Below, piece by piece: positions 34,092-43,657 of a DNA stretch of 64,000 bases. The stretch's first letter is position 1; every line of letters begins with the position of its first letter. Under the pieces are notes generated by a model. It was not told the DNA's origin and ran no database searches. It worked only from the letters and a program-made list of their open reading frames with translations. Made by a program: the position numbers and the translations under genes. Origin of the DNA: Lachnoanaerobaculum orale (GTDB taxonomy: Bacteria; Bacillota; Clostridia; Lachnospirales; Lachnospiraceae); contig NZ_RRCM01000001.1 in NCBI RefSeq assembly GCF_003862485.1, positions 456,443 through 520,442 of the forward strand, given 5' to 3'.

Positions 34092-37078
34092 TGGGCGATA
34101 TAATGACACCTATTCCTTTTGACAGGATAATGGACAGACTTTTTGATGAGATGGCAAAAGAGGGGTCTTGCTTTGGAGTAAAGAAAGCATATAAGGCCGA
34201 TAAGAATAAATTTTACACGATTTTCGGAAGAAAATTGGAGACACAGATAGGTCCTGCAGCAGGTCCTCATACACAGCTTGCTCAGAATATCATTGCAGGA
34301 TATTATGCAGGTGCAAGATTTTTCGAGCTTAAGACAGTTCAGAAGATGGACGGTAGAGAGCTTGCGGCTTGTGTGGCTAAGCCATGTATTACAGCCGAAG
34401 ATGAGTGCTACAACTGCGAGTGGTCAACAGAGCTTACAGTTCAGGAGGCTTTTGATGAGTATATCAAGGGTTGGTTTGCACTTAAGGTTATATCAAAAGA
34501 GTGGGGCCTTGGCGGCAGCGACGGTTTCCAGTTCAACATTTCTGTAGGATATGATCTTGAGGGTATCAAGCTTCCTAAGGTTGACAATTTCATCAACGGA
34601 ATGATGGACGCTTCCAAAACACCTATATACAAAGAGTGTAAGGAATATCTTGAGAAAAATCTCGGTAAGTTTGAGCACTTTACAAAGGCCGATCTTGATG
34701 CTATCACTCCGGATATTGTAAATTCCGTAACAGTATCTACATTGCACGGATGTCCTCCACAGGAGATTGAGGCTATCGCATCATATCTTATTACAGAGAA
34801 GGGATTGAACACATTTGTAAAATGTAACCCTACACTTTTAGGATATGAAGTTGCAAGAGAGATGCTTGACAGCATGGGATATGACTACATCGCGTTTACA
34901 GATCTTCACTTTAAAGAGGATTTACAGTACTCGGATGCAGTTCCTATGTTAGAGAGACTTATGGCACTCGCTTCTTCAAAGAACCTTGAGTTCGGTGTTA
35001 AGATTACAAATACATTCCCGGTTGATGTAAAGAACAACGAACTTCCATCACAGGAAATGTATATGTCAGGAAAGTCACTTTATCCGCTTTCAATGTTGGT
35101 TGCAAGAAATCTTTCAAGAAGCTTTAACGGCAAGCTTAGAATTGCATACTCAGGCGGTTGTGATTACTTCAATATAGATAAGGTTATAGACAGCGGAATC
35201 TGGCCTGTAACAGTGGCAACCACTATCCTTAAGCCGGGCGGATATCAGAGATTTATTGAGATGTCAGAAAAGCTTGAAAAGCCTGAGATTAAGGCTTGGT
35301 CAGGAATTGATGTAGAGGCTCTTGAGAAGCTTGTTTCAGAGGTTAGAACCGACAAGCATCACGTTAAGCCTGTTAAGCCGCTTCCTAACAGAAAGGCCGA
35401 TAAGAAGGTTCCATACCTTGATTGCTATATGGCACCATGTGTAAACAGATGTCCTATAAATCAGGATATTACAACTTACGGAATCCTTGTTAATGAAGGA
35501 AAGTATGAGGACGCTCTTAATGTTATACTTGAGAAGAACCCTCTTCCGTTCATGACAGGTCATATCTGTACACATACCTGTCAGAGTGCTTGTACAAGAA
35601 ATCACTATGAGACAGATGTACAGATCAGAAGAAACAAGCTTATTGCCGCACAAAACGCCTTTGAAAGTGTTGTACCTACATTAAAGAGTGCAGATAAGAA
35701 AGATTTGAAGGTTGCTGTAGTAGGTGGCGGTCCTGCAGGTATCGCGGCTGCATTCTTCCTTGCAAGAGAAGGTGTGGATGTTACCGTATTTGACGAGAGA
35801 GATACTATGGGTGGTGTTGTTGCAAACATCATTCCGGGATTCAGAATTCCTGCGGACGATATACAGAGAGACGTGGAGCTTGCAAAGGCTTACGGAGCAA
35901 AGTTTGTTACAAACAAGAGAATTGATGATATAAATGCACTCAGAGCTGAAGGCTTTGATAAGGTTATCCTTGCAATCGGTGCACATAAGGAACTTCCGCT
36001 TGAGCTTAGCGAAGGAAAGGCAATCAATGCACTTCATTTCTTAGAGGACTTCAAGAAGTCTGAAGGAAAGATGGAGCTTGGCGAGAATGTTATCGTTGTA
36101 GGTGGTGGAAACACAGCTATGGACGTTGCAAGAGCGGCTAAGAGAGTTCCGGGTGTTAAGAATGTATACCTTGCATACAGAAGAAATGCAAGATATATGC
36201 CTGCCGATGAGGAAGAACTTCACGAGGCAATTGAGGACGGTGTAGAGTTCGTTACACTTGTTTCTCCAAAATCATTTAAGGGCGGAAAACTTGTATGTGC
36301 TAAGAACGTACTTGGTGAGCCTGATGCAAGCGGTAGAAGAGGTGTTAAGGAGACAGATGAACTTGTTGAATTACCATGTGATACACTTATCGCATCTATC
36401 GGTGAGAGTGTAAGAGGTGACTTCTACACAAGCAACGGCATTGAGATTGACAAGAAGAACCTTCCGGTACTCGATCCTGTTACTCTTGAGACAAGTGTTA
36501 AGGGAGTATATGCTGCAGGTGACGGCGCTAAGGGTGCATCTGTTATCGTAAAGGCTATTGCCGACAGTAAGAAGGTTTGTGAGGCTATCGTAAATCACGC
36601 AATCGGTGAGCTTAAGATTTCCGATACTACAGACGAGAAGGTTTACGACTACAGAGGAACTTTAGAGGAGCCTGTAGAGAAGAAAGCTGACGACAGATGC
36701 TTGGCTTGTGACTATATATGTGAGAATTGTACAGAAGTTTGTCCAAACAGAGCTAACGTATATGTGAATGTAAAGGGTAAACATCAGATAGTTCATGTGG
36801 ATTATATGTGCAACGAGTGCGGTAACTGTGAGACATTCTGTCCATACGCTTCTGCACCGTATAAGGATAAGCTTACATTGTTTGCAAGTGAAGCGGATAT
36901 GCTTGACTCAAAGAATGACGGCTTTGTAATCACAAGAGGATGCAAGGATGTTAAGGTAAGAATAGACGGTCAGGAACTTGTATATAGAATAGGTGAGTCA
37001 AATGATAAGTTGAACTACAGATATGCTGAGCTTATCGACACAATCTATAACGAGTATGATTACTTACTTCTAAAATAA
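34091..37078 (+). CDS. ygfK: YgfK: putative selenate reductase / purine-catabolism flavoprotein subunit
   Basis: The 995-residue redox protein is built as in E. coli YgfK. A dihydroorotate-dehydrogenase-like N-terminal domain (residues 1 to about 430) is followed by a Cys-rich GltD-type Fe-S domain (MAPCVNRCPINQDITTYG, GHICTHTCQSACTRN). Next come an FAD site (VAVVGGGPAGIAAAFFLARE), an NAD(P) site (VIVVGGGNTAMDVARAAKR), and C-terminal ferredoxin cysteines (CLACDYICENCTEVCP, CNECGNCETFCP). It is thought to pass electrons in selenium/molybdenum-dependent purine metabolism; the selenate reductase name is historical. It overlaps ssnA by one base. Confidence 0.93.
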   Translation: MGDIMTPIPFDRIMDRLFDEMAKEGSCFGVKKAYKADKNKFYTIFGRKLETQIGPAAGPHTQLAQNIIAGYYAGARFFELKTVQKMDGRELAACVAKPCITAEDECYNCEWSTELTVQEAFDEYIKGWFALKVISKEWGLGGSDGFQFNISVGYDLEGIKLPKVDNFINGMMDASKTPIYKECKEYLEKNLGKFEHFTKADLDAITPDIVNSVTVSTLHGCPPQEIEAIASYLITEKGLNTFVKCNPTLLGYEVAREMLDSMGYDYIAFTDLHFKEDLQYSDAVPMLERLMALASSKNLEFGVKITNTFPVDVKNNELPSQEMYMSGKSLYPLSMLVARNLSRSFNGKLRIAYSGGCDYFNIDKVIDSGIWPVTVATTILKPGGYQRFIEMSEKLEKPEIKAWSGIDVEALEKLVSEVRTDKHHVKPVKPLPNRKADKKVPYLDCYMAPCVNRCPINQDITTYGILVNEGKYEDALNVILEKNPLPFMTGHICTHTCQSACTRNHYETDVQIRRNKLIAAQNAFESVVPTLKSADKKDLKVAVVGGGPAGIAAAFFLAREGVDVTVFDERDTMGGVVANIIPGFRIPADDIQRDVELAKAYGAKFVTNKRIDDINALRAEGFDKVILAIGAHKELPLELSEGKAINALHFLEDFKKSEGKMELGENVIVVGGGNTAMDVARAAKRVPGVKNVYLAYRRNARYMPADEEELHEAIEDGVEFVTLVSPKSFKGGKLVCAKNVLGEPDASGRRGVKETDELVELPCDTLIASIGESVRGDFYTSNGIEIDKKNLPVLDPVTLETSVKGVYAAGDGAKGASVIVKAIADSKKVCEAIVNHAIGELKISDTTDEKVYDYRGTLEEPVEKKADDRCLACDYICENCTEVCPNRANVYVNVKGKHQIVHVDYMCNECGNCETFCPYASAPYKDKLTLFASEADMLDSKNDGFVITRGCKDVKVRIDGQELVYRIGESNDKLNYRYAELIDTIYNEYDYLLLK

Positions 37079-37092
37079 AATAATTTTTACAG

Positions 37093-37125
37093 ATATGCCA
37101 CCCTAAAAAGTGGCATATTTACTTT
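37093..37125 (+). terminator. hairpin between ygfK and hydA
   Basis: ATATGCCAC (37093-37101) pairs with GTGGCATAT (37110-37118), followed by TTACTTTT. It could end or reduce transcription into hydA, which starts 20 bp later. Confidence 0.55.
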
Positions 37126-37137
37126 TAAGGAGAACAT

Positions 37138-38529
37138 ATGAAGAAAGTATTTATAGAAGGTGGAACTATTGTAAATTCAAAGGAAAGTTTTGTGGGAAAT
37201 ATACTTATTGAAGGTGAAAAGATCAAGAAAGTATTAAAGCCTGATGATTTTATAGAGCTTGACGATGATACAAAAGTAGTGGATGCAGGCGGAAAGCTGG
37301 TATTTCCGGGATTTATAGATGCACATACACATTTTGACCTTCATGTTGCAGGCACTGTTACCTGTGATGATTTCTATTCAGGCACAAAAGCAGCGATAAG
37401 CGGCGGTACCACAACCATCATCGACTTCGGTACACAGTACAAGGGAGAAACTCTTAACGAAGGCATGGACAATTGGCTTGAGAAGGCTAAAGACGGAGTA
37501 TTCTGTGACTACGGAATACATATGTCAATCAGTGACTGGAACGAAGAGGCTAAGCGCCAGTGTCAGGATATGATGGACAGAGGAGTGACCACTTTTAAGA
37601 TTTACCTTACATATGATATTCTCCTAAAGGATGATGAGGCTTTTGAGGTAATACAAAGACTGAAAGAAGTGGGTGCAATCACAGGAGTTCACTGTGAGAA
37701 TGCCGGACTTATCTTTGCACTTCAGCAGGAGTTTGTAGAAGCCGGATTACAAAAAAAGGTTTCATCACATTATAAGACCAGACCGGCTGCTGCCGAGGCG
37801 GAGGCTATAGGCAGAATCCTTCATCTTGCAGAGGTGGCAGGCAGTGATATAATTGATGTGCATCTTACCTGTAAGGAAGGCCTTGACGAGATAAGAGCCG
37901 CCAGAAAAAGAGGTCAGAAGGTATATGCCGAGACCTGTCCGCAGTATCTTACTATGACCAACAGTCTGTATGAGTTACCAGGATTTGAAGGAGCTAAGTA
38001 TGTTATAGCGCCACCACTTAGAGAACAGTCCGATATTGATGAGCTTTGGAAGGCTATTGCAGACGGAGAAATTCAAACTGTAGCAACAGATCACTGTTCT
38101 TTCACATATGAGCAAAAGAAACTTGGAATGGAAGATTTCAGAAAGATTCCGGGAGGAATGCCGGGAGTTGAGACCAGAGGTATTGTAATGTACTCGGAAG
38201 GTGTTACCAAGGACAGAATAAGTTTGGAGAAGATGTGTGAAGTACTTTGTGAAAACCCTGCAAAACTCTACGGACTTTATGACAGAAAGGGATTCATAGA
38301 GGAAGGCTTTGATGCCGATATTGTTATACTTGACCCTAAGGCACAGACTAAGATTACTGCCGCTACTCAGGTTTCAAAATGTGACTATGCTCCTCTTGAG
38401 GGTAAGGTACTTAACGGACATATCGATAAAGTGTTCTTAAGGGGCAGTGAAATAGTTGACAATGCAAAAATTAAGGATACTCCTGAGGGCAAGTTCCTTG
38501 AGAGAAAGCCGTATAAGAAGTTTTTATAG
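37138..38529 (+). CDS. hydA: dihydropyrimidinase / D-hydantoinase
   Basis: This 463-residue enzyme hydrolyses cyclic ureides such as dihydropyrimidines and hydantoins. The amidohydrolase metal site is complete: HxH in FIDAHTHFDLHV, the carbamylated Lys in TFKIYLTYD, His in GVHCENAG and DVHLTCKEG, and Asp in VATDHCSF. Length matches HydA/HyuA. In anaerobic purine-degradation clusters this gene (hyuA) is found with ygfK and ssnA, and the same order occurs here. AAGGAG precedes the ATG. Substrate specificity is inferred. Confidence 0.93.
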   Translation: MKKVFIEGGTIVNSKESFVGNILIEGEKIKKVLKPDDFIELDDDTKVVDAGGKLVFPGFIDAHTHFDLHVAGTVTCDDFYSGTKAAISGGTTTIIDFGTQYKGETLNEGMDNWLEKAKDGVFCDYGIHMSISDWNEEAKRQCQDMMDRGVTTFKIYLTYDILLKDDEAFEVIQRLKEVGAITGVHCENAGLIFALQQEFVEAGLQKKVSSHYKTRPAAAEAEAIGRILHLAEVAGSDIIDVHLTCKEGLDEIRAARKRGQKVYAETCPQYLTMTNSLYELPGFEGAKYVIAPPLREQSDIDELWKAIADGEIQTVATDHCSFTYEQKKLGMEDFRKIPGGMPGVETRGIVMYSEGVTKDRISLEKMCEVLCENPAKLYGLYDRKGFIEEGFDADIVILDPKAQTKITAATQVSKCDYAPLEGKVLNGHIDKVFLRGSEIVDNAKIKDTPEGKFLERKPYKKFL

Positions 38530-38598
38530 GATAAAATCAAACCGAAGTGTTTGTCTTTTATACAGATTTATAAAAAGCACATGATTTAAGACAATAAG

Positions 38599-38645
38599 AG
38601 TTCCATCCATTTATCGAAATATTAAATAAATGAATGGAACTTTTA
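38599..38645 (+). terminator. terminator after hydA
   Basis: AGTTCCAT-CATTTAT on the left pairs with ATAAATG-ATGGAAC on the right (one unpaired position each) and is followed by TTTT. Confidence 0.75.
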
Positions 38646-38736
38646 TGATTTATATAGTATAATGCTTTGGTATAAACAAATTTTAAATGTATAGTTACAG
38701 CTTGGTAATATATAAACTTTACATAGAAGGGGAAAT

Positions 38737-39768
38737 ATGCGACTTATTGATACAAAAGATGCCGTAGGGCATATGCTCTGTCATGATATAACACAGATTG
38801 TAAAGGGAGAAAAAAAGGGACCTGTATTCAGAAAGGGTCATATAATACAGCCTGAGGATGTGGAAGTACTGCTTTCGGTAGGTAAGGACCATATCTATAT
38901 CTGGGAAGTAAATGAAAATATGCTGCATGAAAATGATGCTGCACTGATGCTTTATGATATGTGTAAGAACGACCATCTTACAAGAGATCCTGATATAAAA
39001 GAGGGCAAGGTGGAACTTATTGCGGAATGTGACGGTCTTTTAAAGATAGATAAGGAAAGAATAAATAAGCTCAATTCACTTGGCGAGATGATGATTGCAA
39101 GCATACATGACAACTTTCCTGTGAAGAAGGGACAACATCTTGCAGGTATGAGAGTTATACCTCTTATAATAGAAAAAGAAAAAATGGAAAAGGCAAAGGA
39201 AGTTGTGGGAGATAAGCCTCTCTTTGAACTTTTACCATACAAACAAATGAAAGTCGGAATAGTGACTACAGGTAATGAAGTTTACTATGGTAGAATCAAG
39301 GATACCTTTACACCGGTGGTTATGGACAAGGTAAAGGCTTTCGGTGCAGAGATTATAGCACATGAGATAAGCAGTGACGATGTGGAGATGGAAATTGAGT
39401 GTATCAAAAAGGTCATGGCTGCCGGAGCGGATATTGTACTTTGTACAGGAGGAATGAGTGTGGACCCTGATGATAAGACGCCTTACGCTATAGGGCAGAA
39501 TGCAAGTAGGGTTATTACTTACGGTGCACCTGTACTTCCGGGAGCCATGTTTATGCTTGCCTACGGCGGTGAGAATGAGAATATTACATTTATGGGGCTT
39601 CCGGGCTGTGTAATGTATGAAAAGAGAACAATATTTGATCTTGTACTGCCGAGGATTATGGCCGGAGAAAAGGTGGAAAAATCAGACATCGACAGCTTAG
39701 GTGTAGGCGGATATTGTATGCACTGTCCGGTGTGTATCTTTCCGAATTGTGCATTCGGTGTGTCATAA
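38737..39768 (+). CDS. molybdopterin-binding protein (MoeA/MoCF-like)
   Basis: The 343-residue protein contains a molybdopterin-binding MoCF domain: VGIVTTGNEVYYGRIKDTFT, ADIVLCTGGMSVDPDDKTPY and ITFMGLPGCVMYEKRTIFD. The N-terminal 170 residues resemble a degenerate MoeA-type region. It ends in an unusual Cys cluster, GGYCMHCPVCIFPNCAFG. Such stand-alone proteins accompany XdhC-type maturation genes of selenium-dependent molybdenum hydroxylases and presumably handle the cofactor before insertion. It has a separate promoter region after the hydA terminator and begins a long run of cofactor genes. Confidence 0.85.
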   Translation: MRLIDTKDAVGHMLCHDITQIVKGEKKGPVFRKGHIIQPEDVEVLLSVGKDHIYIWEVNENMLHENDAALMLYDMCKNDHLTRDPDIKEGKVELIAECDGLLKIDKERINKLNSLGEMMIASIHDNFPVKKGQHLAGMRVIPLIIEKEKMEKAKEVVGDKPLFELLPYKQMKVGIVTTGNEVYYGRIKDTFTPVVMDKVKAFGAEIIAHEISSDDVEMEIECIKKVMAAGADIVLCTGGMSVDPDDKTPYAIGQNASRVITYGAPVLPGAMFMLAYGGENENITFMGLPGCVMYEKRTIFDLVLPRIMAGEKVEKSDIDSLGVGGYCMHCPVCIFPNCAFGVS

Positions 39769-39785
39769 ATAAAAGGAGCAAAAAT

Positions 39786-40814
39786 ATGGACAAGGAATTA
39801 TATAAAATAATAGACGAATCAAAGAAAAAGGGCTTAAGAACATTTGTATTTACATCATTAGGCGATAAAGACTACGGCAGCAAGGCGGTTTTACGAGAAG
39901 GTGAACTTGTTTGGATAAGCCCGGATACAAGTTTTTTTAAAGATAATTTTGATGAAATAAAGAATATAACAAAGGCCGGTATAACGGAAATAGCAGGTAA
40001 CAGAGTATATGTGGAGCATATATGTAATGTAAGCAAGATAGTAATCTGTGGAGCCGGACATACAAGTATCGCACTGATAAAGATGGGTCAGATGATCGGA
40101 TGTGAGATGATCGTTATAGAAGACAGAGAAGAGTTTGCAGCCAAGGCAAAAGATGAGGGTGCCGACAGAGTTTATTGTGAGGATTTTTCATCAGCACTGA
40201 AAAAATTTGACTCGGACTATGACACCTATTTTGTAGTGGTAACAAGAGGGCATCAGTGGGATAAGGAATGTATCAGAGAGATTCTAAAAAAGCCTTATGC
40301 CTATGTAGGACTTATGGGTGCAAAAAGAAGAGTCGGTTTCGTACTTGATGCAATTAGAAGTGAGGGATATCCTGAGGAGAAGATTGAGGAAATCTATACT
40401 CCGATAGGACTTGATATAAAGTCTGAGACTCCGGCGGAAATCGCCATCTCCATACTTGCAGAGATAATATCGGTAAAAAATTCAAAGACCAGGAATGTGG
40501 GCTATGTTGAAGGAATGCTTGAAAAGATCAAAGAGAGCAATGAGAGAATGGTTATGGCAACTATCGTAGATAAAAAGGGCTCGGCACCGAGAGGAGTCGG
40601 AGCAAAGGCACTGTTTTTAAGAGACGGAAGCTTTATCGGAACTATCGGTGGCGGAAAAGCCGAACATGATATTATGGTTAAGGTGGATGAGGTATTAAAA
40701 AGCGATGAAGATATAAAGCCTTATCTGTTACATGTCAATCTTACAGACAGTGAAGCAAGTTTGGAAGGCATGGTCTGTGGAGGAAGAATAGAAGTACTTA
40801 TAGAACCGGTTTAG
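39786..40814 (+). CDS. XdhC/CoxI-family cofactor-maturation protein
   Basis: This 342-residue protein belongs to the XdhC family that sulfurates or delivers molybdenum cofactor to xanthine-dehydrogenase-like enzymes. The Rossmann-like XdhC_C domain (IVICGAGHTSIALIKMGQMI and YAYVGLMGAKRRVGFVLDAI) lies in the middle. The CoxI motif region (DKKGSAPRGVGAKALF, IGTIGGGKAEHDI, MVCGGRIEVLIEP) lies at the C-terminus, the reverse of the usual order. The N-terminal 85 residues may be a worn first CoxI-like domain. ATG 39786 follows AAGGAG; earlier in-frame starts lie inside the preceding gene. Confidence 0.88.
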   Translation: MDKELYKIIDESKKKGLRTFVFTSLGDKDYGSKAVLREGELVWISPDTSFFKDNFDEIKNITKAGITEIAGNRVYVEHICNVSKIVICGAGHTSIALIKMGQMIGCEMIVIEDREEFAAKAKDEGADRVYCEDFSSALKKFDSDYDTYFVVVTRGHQWDKECIREILKKPYAYVGLMGAKRRVGFVLDAIRSEGYPEEKIEEIYTPIGLDIKSETPAEIAISILAEIISVKNSKTRNVGYVEGMLEKIKESNERMVMATIVDKKGSAPRGVGAKALFLRDGSFIGTIGGGKAEHDIMVKVDEVLKSDEDIKPYLLHVNLTDSEASLEGMVCGGRIEVLIEPV

Positions 40815-40816
40815 AT

Positions 40817-41788
40817 ATGAGAGATTGTTACAACAGAGAGATAGACTATATGCGTATCTCGGTTACAAACAGGTGTAACTTCAGATGCACATATTGTATG
40901 CCTGAGACAAAAAAAGTTGAAGAGACTTTGAGCTTGGATGAAATATACGAAGTGGCGCTTGCGGCAAGCAGATGCGGCATAACCAAGTTTAAGATAACAG
41001 GCGGAGAGCCTCTTATAAGAGACGGAATATCGGATTTTATAAAAAGACTTCATGATATAGACAGTGTAAAAGATATCACTATGACAACAAACGGGTTCTA
41101 TCTTTGTAAATATGCAAAAGATTTAGCTGAGGCAGGACTTTCAAGTGTGAATGTAAGTCTGGATTCGCTAAAAAAAGACAGGTTTTTAAAAATTACAGGT
41201 GTGGATGCACTTGATGATGTTATGGAAGGTATCTATAAGGCTGAGAAGTCGGGATTAAGTACAAAGATAAATGCCGTCTTACAAAGAGGAGTAAATGATG
41301 ATGAACTCTTTGATATTATAGGGCTTGCAAAAGACAATAATATAAATATAAGGTTTATTGAAATGATGCCTATAGGTCATGGCAAGGAGTCTGACGGTGT
41401 TTCCAATTTTGAGGTATCGGAGAAAATAAAAGAGAAATATATTGTAAGCGCGGATAATAAAATACACGGTAACGGACCTGCAAAGTATATAAAGCTTGAA
41501 GGTTTTAAAGGTTCAATAGGATTTATCAGCGCAATACACGGTAAGTTTTGTGACGGATGCAACAGAATAAGGTTTACATCAGGCGGAAAACTAAAGCCGT
41601 GTCTTTGTTACGCATCAAATATAGATCTGAAGGATATTATAAAGGATACTACAATAGGACCTGAAAAAAAAATAGAACTACTTGAAGAGAAGATAAGAGA
41701 GTGTATAACTACAAAGCCGAAAGCACATGCCTTTGAAGATTTATCTAAGGTAAGTGAACTTAAGGATATGGTAGAAATAGGTGGATAA
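40817..41788 (+). CDS. moaA: GTP 3',8-cyclase MoaA (molybdopterin biosynthesis)
   Basis: This 323-residue radical-SAM enzyme converts GTP to 3',8-cyclo-GTP, the first step of molybdopterin synthesis. The SAM cluster motif is CNFRCTYC, the second cluster uses FCDGCNRIRFTSGGKLKPCL, and the protein ends in the functional GG pair. The start lies 2 bp after the xdhC-family stop, and its end is 1 bp before the MOSC-MogA ATG, so it is in the middle of a tightly packed operon. Confidence 0.95.
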   Translation: MRDCYNREIDYMRISVTNRCNFRCTYCMPETKKVEETLSLDEIYEVALAASRCGITKFKITGGEPLIRDGISDFIKRLHDIDSVKDITMTTNGFYLCKYAKDLAEAGLSSVNVSLDSLKKDRFLKITGVDALDDVMEGIYKAEKSGLSTKINAVLQRGVNDDELFDIIGLAKDNNINIRFIEMMPIGHGKESDGVSNFEVSEKIKEKYIVSADNKIHGNGPAKYIKLEGFKGSIGFISAIHGKFCDGCNRIRFTSGGKLKPCLCYASNIDLKDIIKDTTIGPEKKIELLEEKIRECITTKPKAHAFEDLSKVSELKDMVEIGG

Positions 41789-41789
41789 G

Positions 41790-42719
41790 ATGGAAGTAAA
41801 AGCTGAAGTTTTGGCAGTATGTATAAGTGAGAAAAAAGGAACAGAGAAAAAAGAAATAGAGAAGGCCGTATTAAAGCCTGATTGGGGTATTGAAGGAGAT
41901 GCCCATGCCGGAAAGTGGCATAGACAGGTAAGTCTTTTGGCATTTGAAAAGATAGATGATTTCAGAAAAAAAGGAGCCGAAGTGGACTTCGGTGCATTCG
42001 GAGAGAATATTATTGTATCAGGTGTTGACTTAAAAAGTCTACCTGTGGGAACCGTACTTGAAATAGGAGATGCAATCTTAAAGGTAACACAGATAGGCAA
42101 AGAATGTCACAGCCACTGCAATATATATCATAAAATGGGAGACTGCATTATGCCCAGAGAAGGTATATTTGCAGAGGTTTTGAAGGGAGGCTGTATACAA
42201 AAAGGAGATAAAATAAATATAATTGAAAAAGAAGTCGGACCTTACAGGGTAGGTATTATCACTGTTTCAGACAGGGCGTCACAGGGAGTATATGAGGACA
42301 AATCCGGCCCTGTTATAAAAGAGCTTGTTGAGGAAGCCGGGATGGAAGTGATTGACTGCCTTATCGTACCGGATGAGAAAAGTGAAATAGTAAAAAAGCT
42401 GCTTCACTTCAGTGATCAGAGACAGGCGGATCTTATATTTACTACAGGCGGAACAGGTTTTTCAAAAAGAGATGTTACTCCTGAGGCTACAAAACAGGTG
42501 GTTGAAAGAGAAGTTCCCGGTATAGGGGAAGCACTTAGAAGCTATTCGATGACCATTACACCAAAGGCAATGTTAAGTCGTCAGACCGCAGGAATAAGAG
42601 GAAATACTCTTATAATAAATTTGCCGGGAAGTCCTAAAGCCTGCAGAGAGAACATTGAATATATAATTAAGCCGCTAAAACACGGACTTGGAATACTTAG
42701 CGGCAGAGAAAGTGACTGA
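41790..42719 (+). CDS. MOSC-domain / MogA (MoaB) fusion protein
   Basis: The 309-residue protein fuses two cofactor domains. Residues 1 to about 145 are a MOSC domain (GIEGDAHAGKWHRQVSLLAF, FGENIIVSG, GKECHSHCNIY with conserved cysteines), used to carry sulfur or bind Moco. From about 152 it is a MogA/MoaB molybdopterin adenylyltransferase (VGIITVSDRASQGVYEDKSG, IFTTGGTGFSKRDVTPEA, NLPGSPKACRENI). The ATG at 41790 follows AGGTGG, in preference to a GTG at 41781. The fusion would couple adenylylation of molybdopterin to a later maturation step. Confidence 0.92.
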   Translation: MEVKAEVLAVCISEKKGTEKKEIEKAVLKPDWGIEGDAHAGKWHRQVSLLAFEKIDDFRKKGAEVDFGAFGENIIVSGVDLKSLPVGTVLEIGDAILKVTQIGKECHSHCNIYHKMGDCIMPREGIFAEVLKGGCIQKGDKINIIEKEVGPYRVGIITVSDRASQGVYEDKSGPVIKELVEEAGMEVIDCLIVPDEKSEIVKKLLHFSDQRQADLIFTTGGTGFSKRDVTPEATKQVVEREVPGIGEALRSYSMTITPKAMLSRQTAGIRGNTLIINLPGSPKACRENIEYIIKPLKHGLGILSGRESD

Positions 42720-42745
42720 TATTATAAAATTAAAGGGAGACTGTT

Positions 42746-43657
42746 ATGAAGTTGAAAAGTATTTGTAAAGTATTGGGTGTTGTTGCGGCAATCGTGCTTA
42801 CAGGATGCGGTAGCACAAAGACTGCAGAGAGTAAAGTCGCAGATACTACCGCACAGACAAGCGCAGAGGAGTCGAGTGCGGAGTCAAGTGAGCAGACAAG
42901 TGCACAGGAGAGCAAGGCTGCAAGCGACCCTTCGGCGGTAAATGTATTTGCGGCGGCATCGCTTAAGGGTGCGATGGATGAGATAATCTCGGAGTACAAC
43001 AAGGCAAATCCTGATGTAAAGATAAATTTAAATACGGATTCATCAGGTAAGTTGCAGACTCAGATAGAAGAGGGATTTGCTTGTGATATCTTCTTCAGTG
43101 CGGGAAAAAAGCAGATGGAGAAGTTAAAAGAAGAGGGACATATAAAGGACGGTACGGATGTAGATTTGTTACACAACAAACTCTGTATTGTAGCACCTAA
43201 GGATTCGGACACAAAGGTTACAGGAATTGCAAATATTAAGGAAGCAAAGTCAATATCAATAGGTGAAACAAATGTACCTGCAGGTGCATATGCAAGAGAA
43301 GCACTTTCAAAGGCTTATCCTGACCTTGGCATTACAAAAGAGAGTACAGGTGCAGAGCTTAAGGAGAAGCTCGGCATGGAGATAATAGAGAACTCAAATG
43401 TTACAAAGACACTTTTGTCTGTAGTGGACGGATTCGGTGAGGTAGGATTTGTATATCTTACAGATACATACGGCAATAATGATGTGAAGGTTATCGAGAA
43501 AGTGGACGAGTCTTTGACAGGAAAGATCACTTATCCGATAGCAAGAGTAAACAATGATGAGGCTGATGAGAAGGTAAGTAGTGAGGCCGATAAGTTCTAT
43601 GACTATTTGAAGTCGGACTCCGCAAAGAAGGTATTTGAAAATTATTTATATGAATAA
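42746..43657 (+). CDS. modA: molybdate ABC transporter substrate-binding lipoprotein
   Basis: This 303-residue lipoprotein (signal ending VLTGC) binds molybdate outside the cell. After a Ser/Glu/Ala-rich linker the fold begins VNVFAAASLKGAMDEIISEY and continues with INLNTDSSGKLQTQIEEG, FFSAGKKQMEKL and VGFVYLTD, the ModA pattern in which Ser and Tyr side chains hold the oxyanion. The stop overlaps the modB start. It is embedded among cofactor-synthesis genes, which supports molybdate over other anions. Confidence 0.93.
   Translation: MKLKSICKVLGVVAAIVLTGCGSTKTAESKVADTTAQTSAEESSAESSEQTSAQESKAASDPSAVNVFAAASLKGAMDEIISEYNKANPDVKINLNTDSSGKLQTQIEEGFACDIFFSAGKKQMEKLKEEGHIKDGTDVDLLHNKLCIVAPKDSDTKVTGIANIKEAKSISIGETNVPAGAYAREALSKAYPDLGITKESTGAELKEKLGMEIIENSNVTKTLLSVVDGFGEVGFVYLTDTYGNNDVKVIEKVDESLTGKITYPIARVNNDEADEKVSSEADKFYDYLKSDSAKKVFENYLYE

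Noticed and set aside
35336-36037. Minus-strand ORFs inside ygfK and other long genes
   Set aside because: They lie wholly within strongly supported genes, lack ribosome sites and have no recognisable motifs; they are shadows of the coding strand.
38530-38736. Molybdenum-cofactor riboswitch before the MoCF gene
   Set aside because: Apart from the hydA terminator and a TATAAT-like box, I could not find the multi-helix structure of a Moco RNA.
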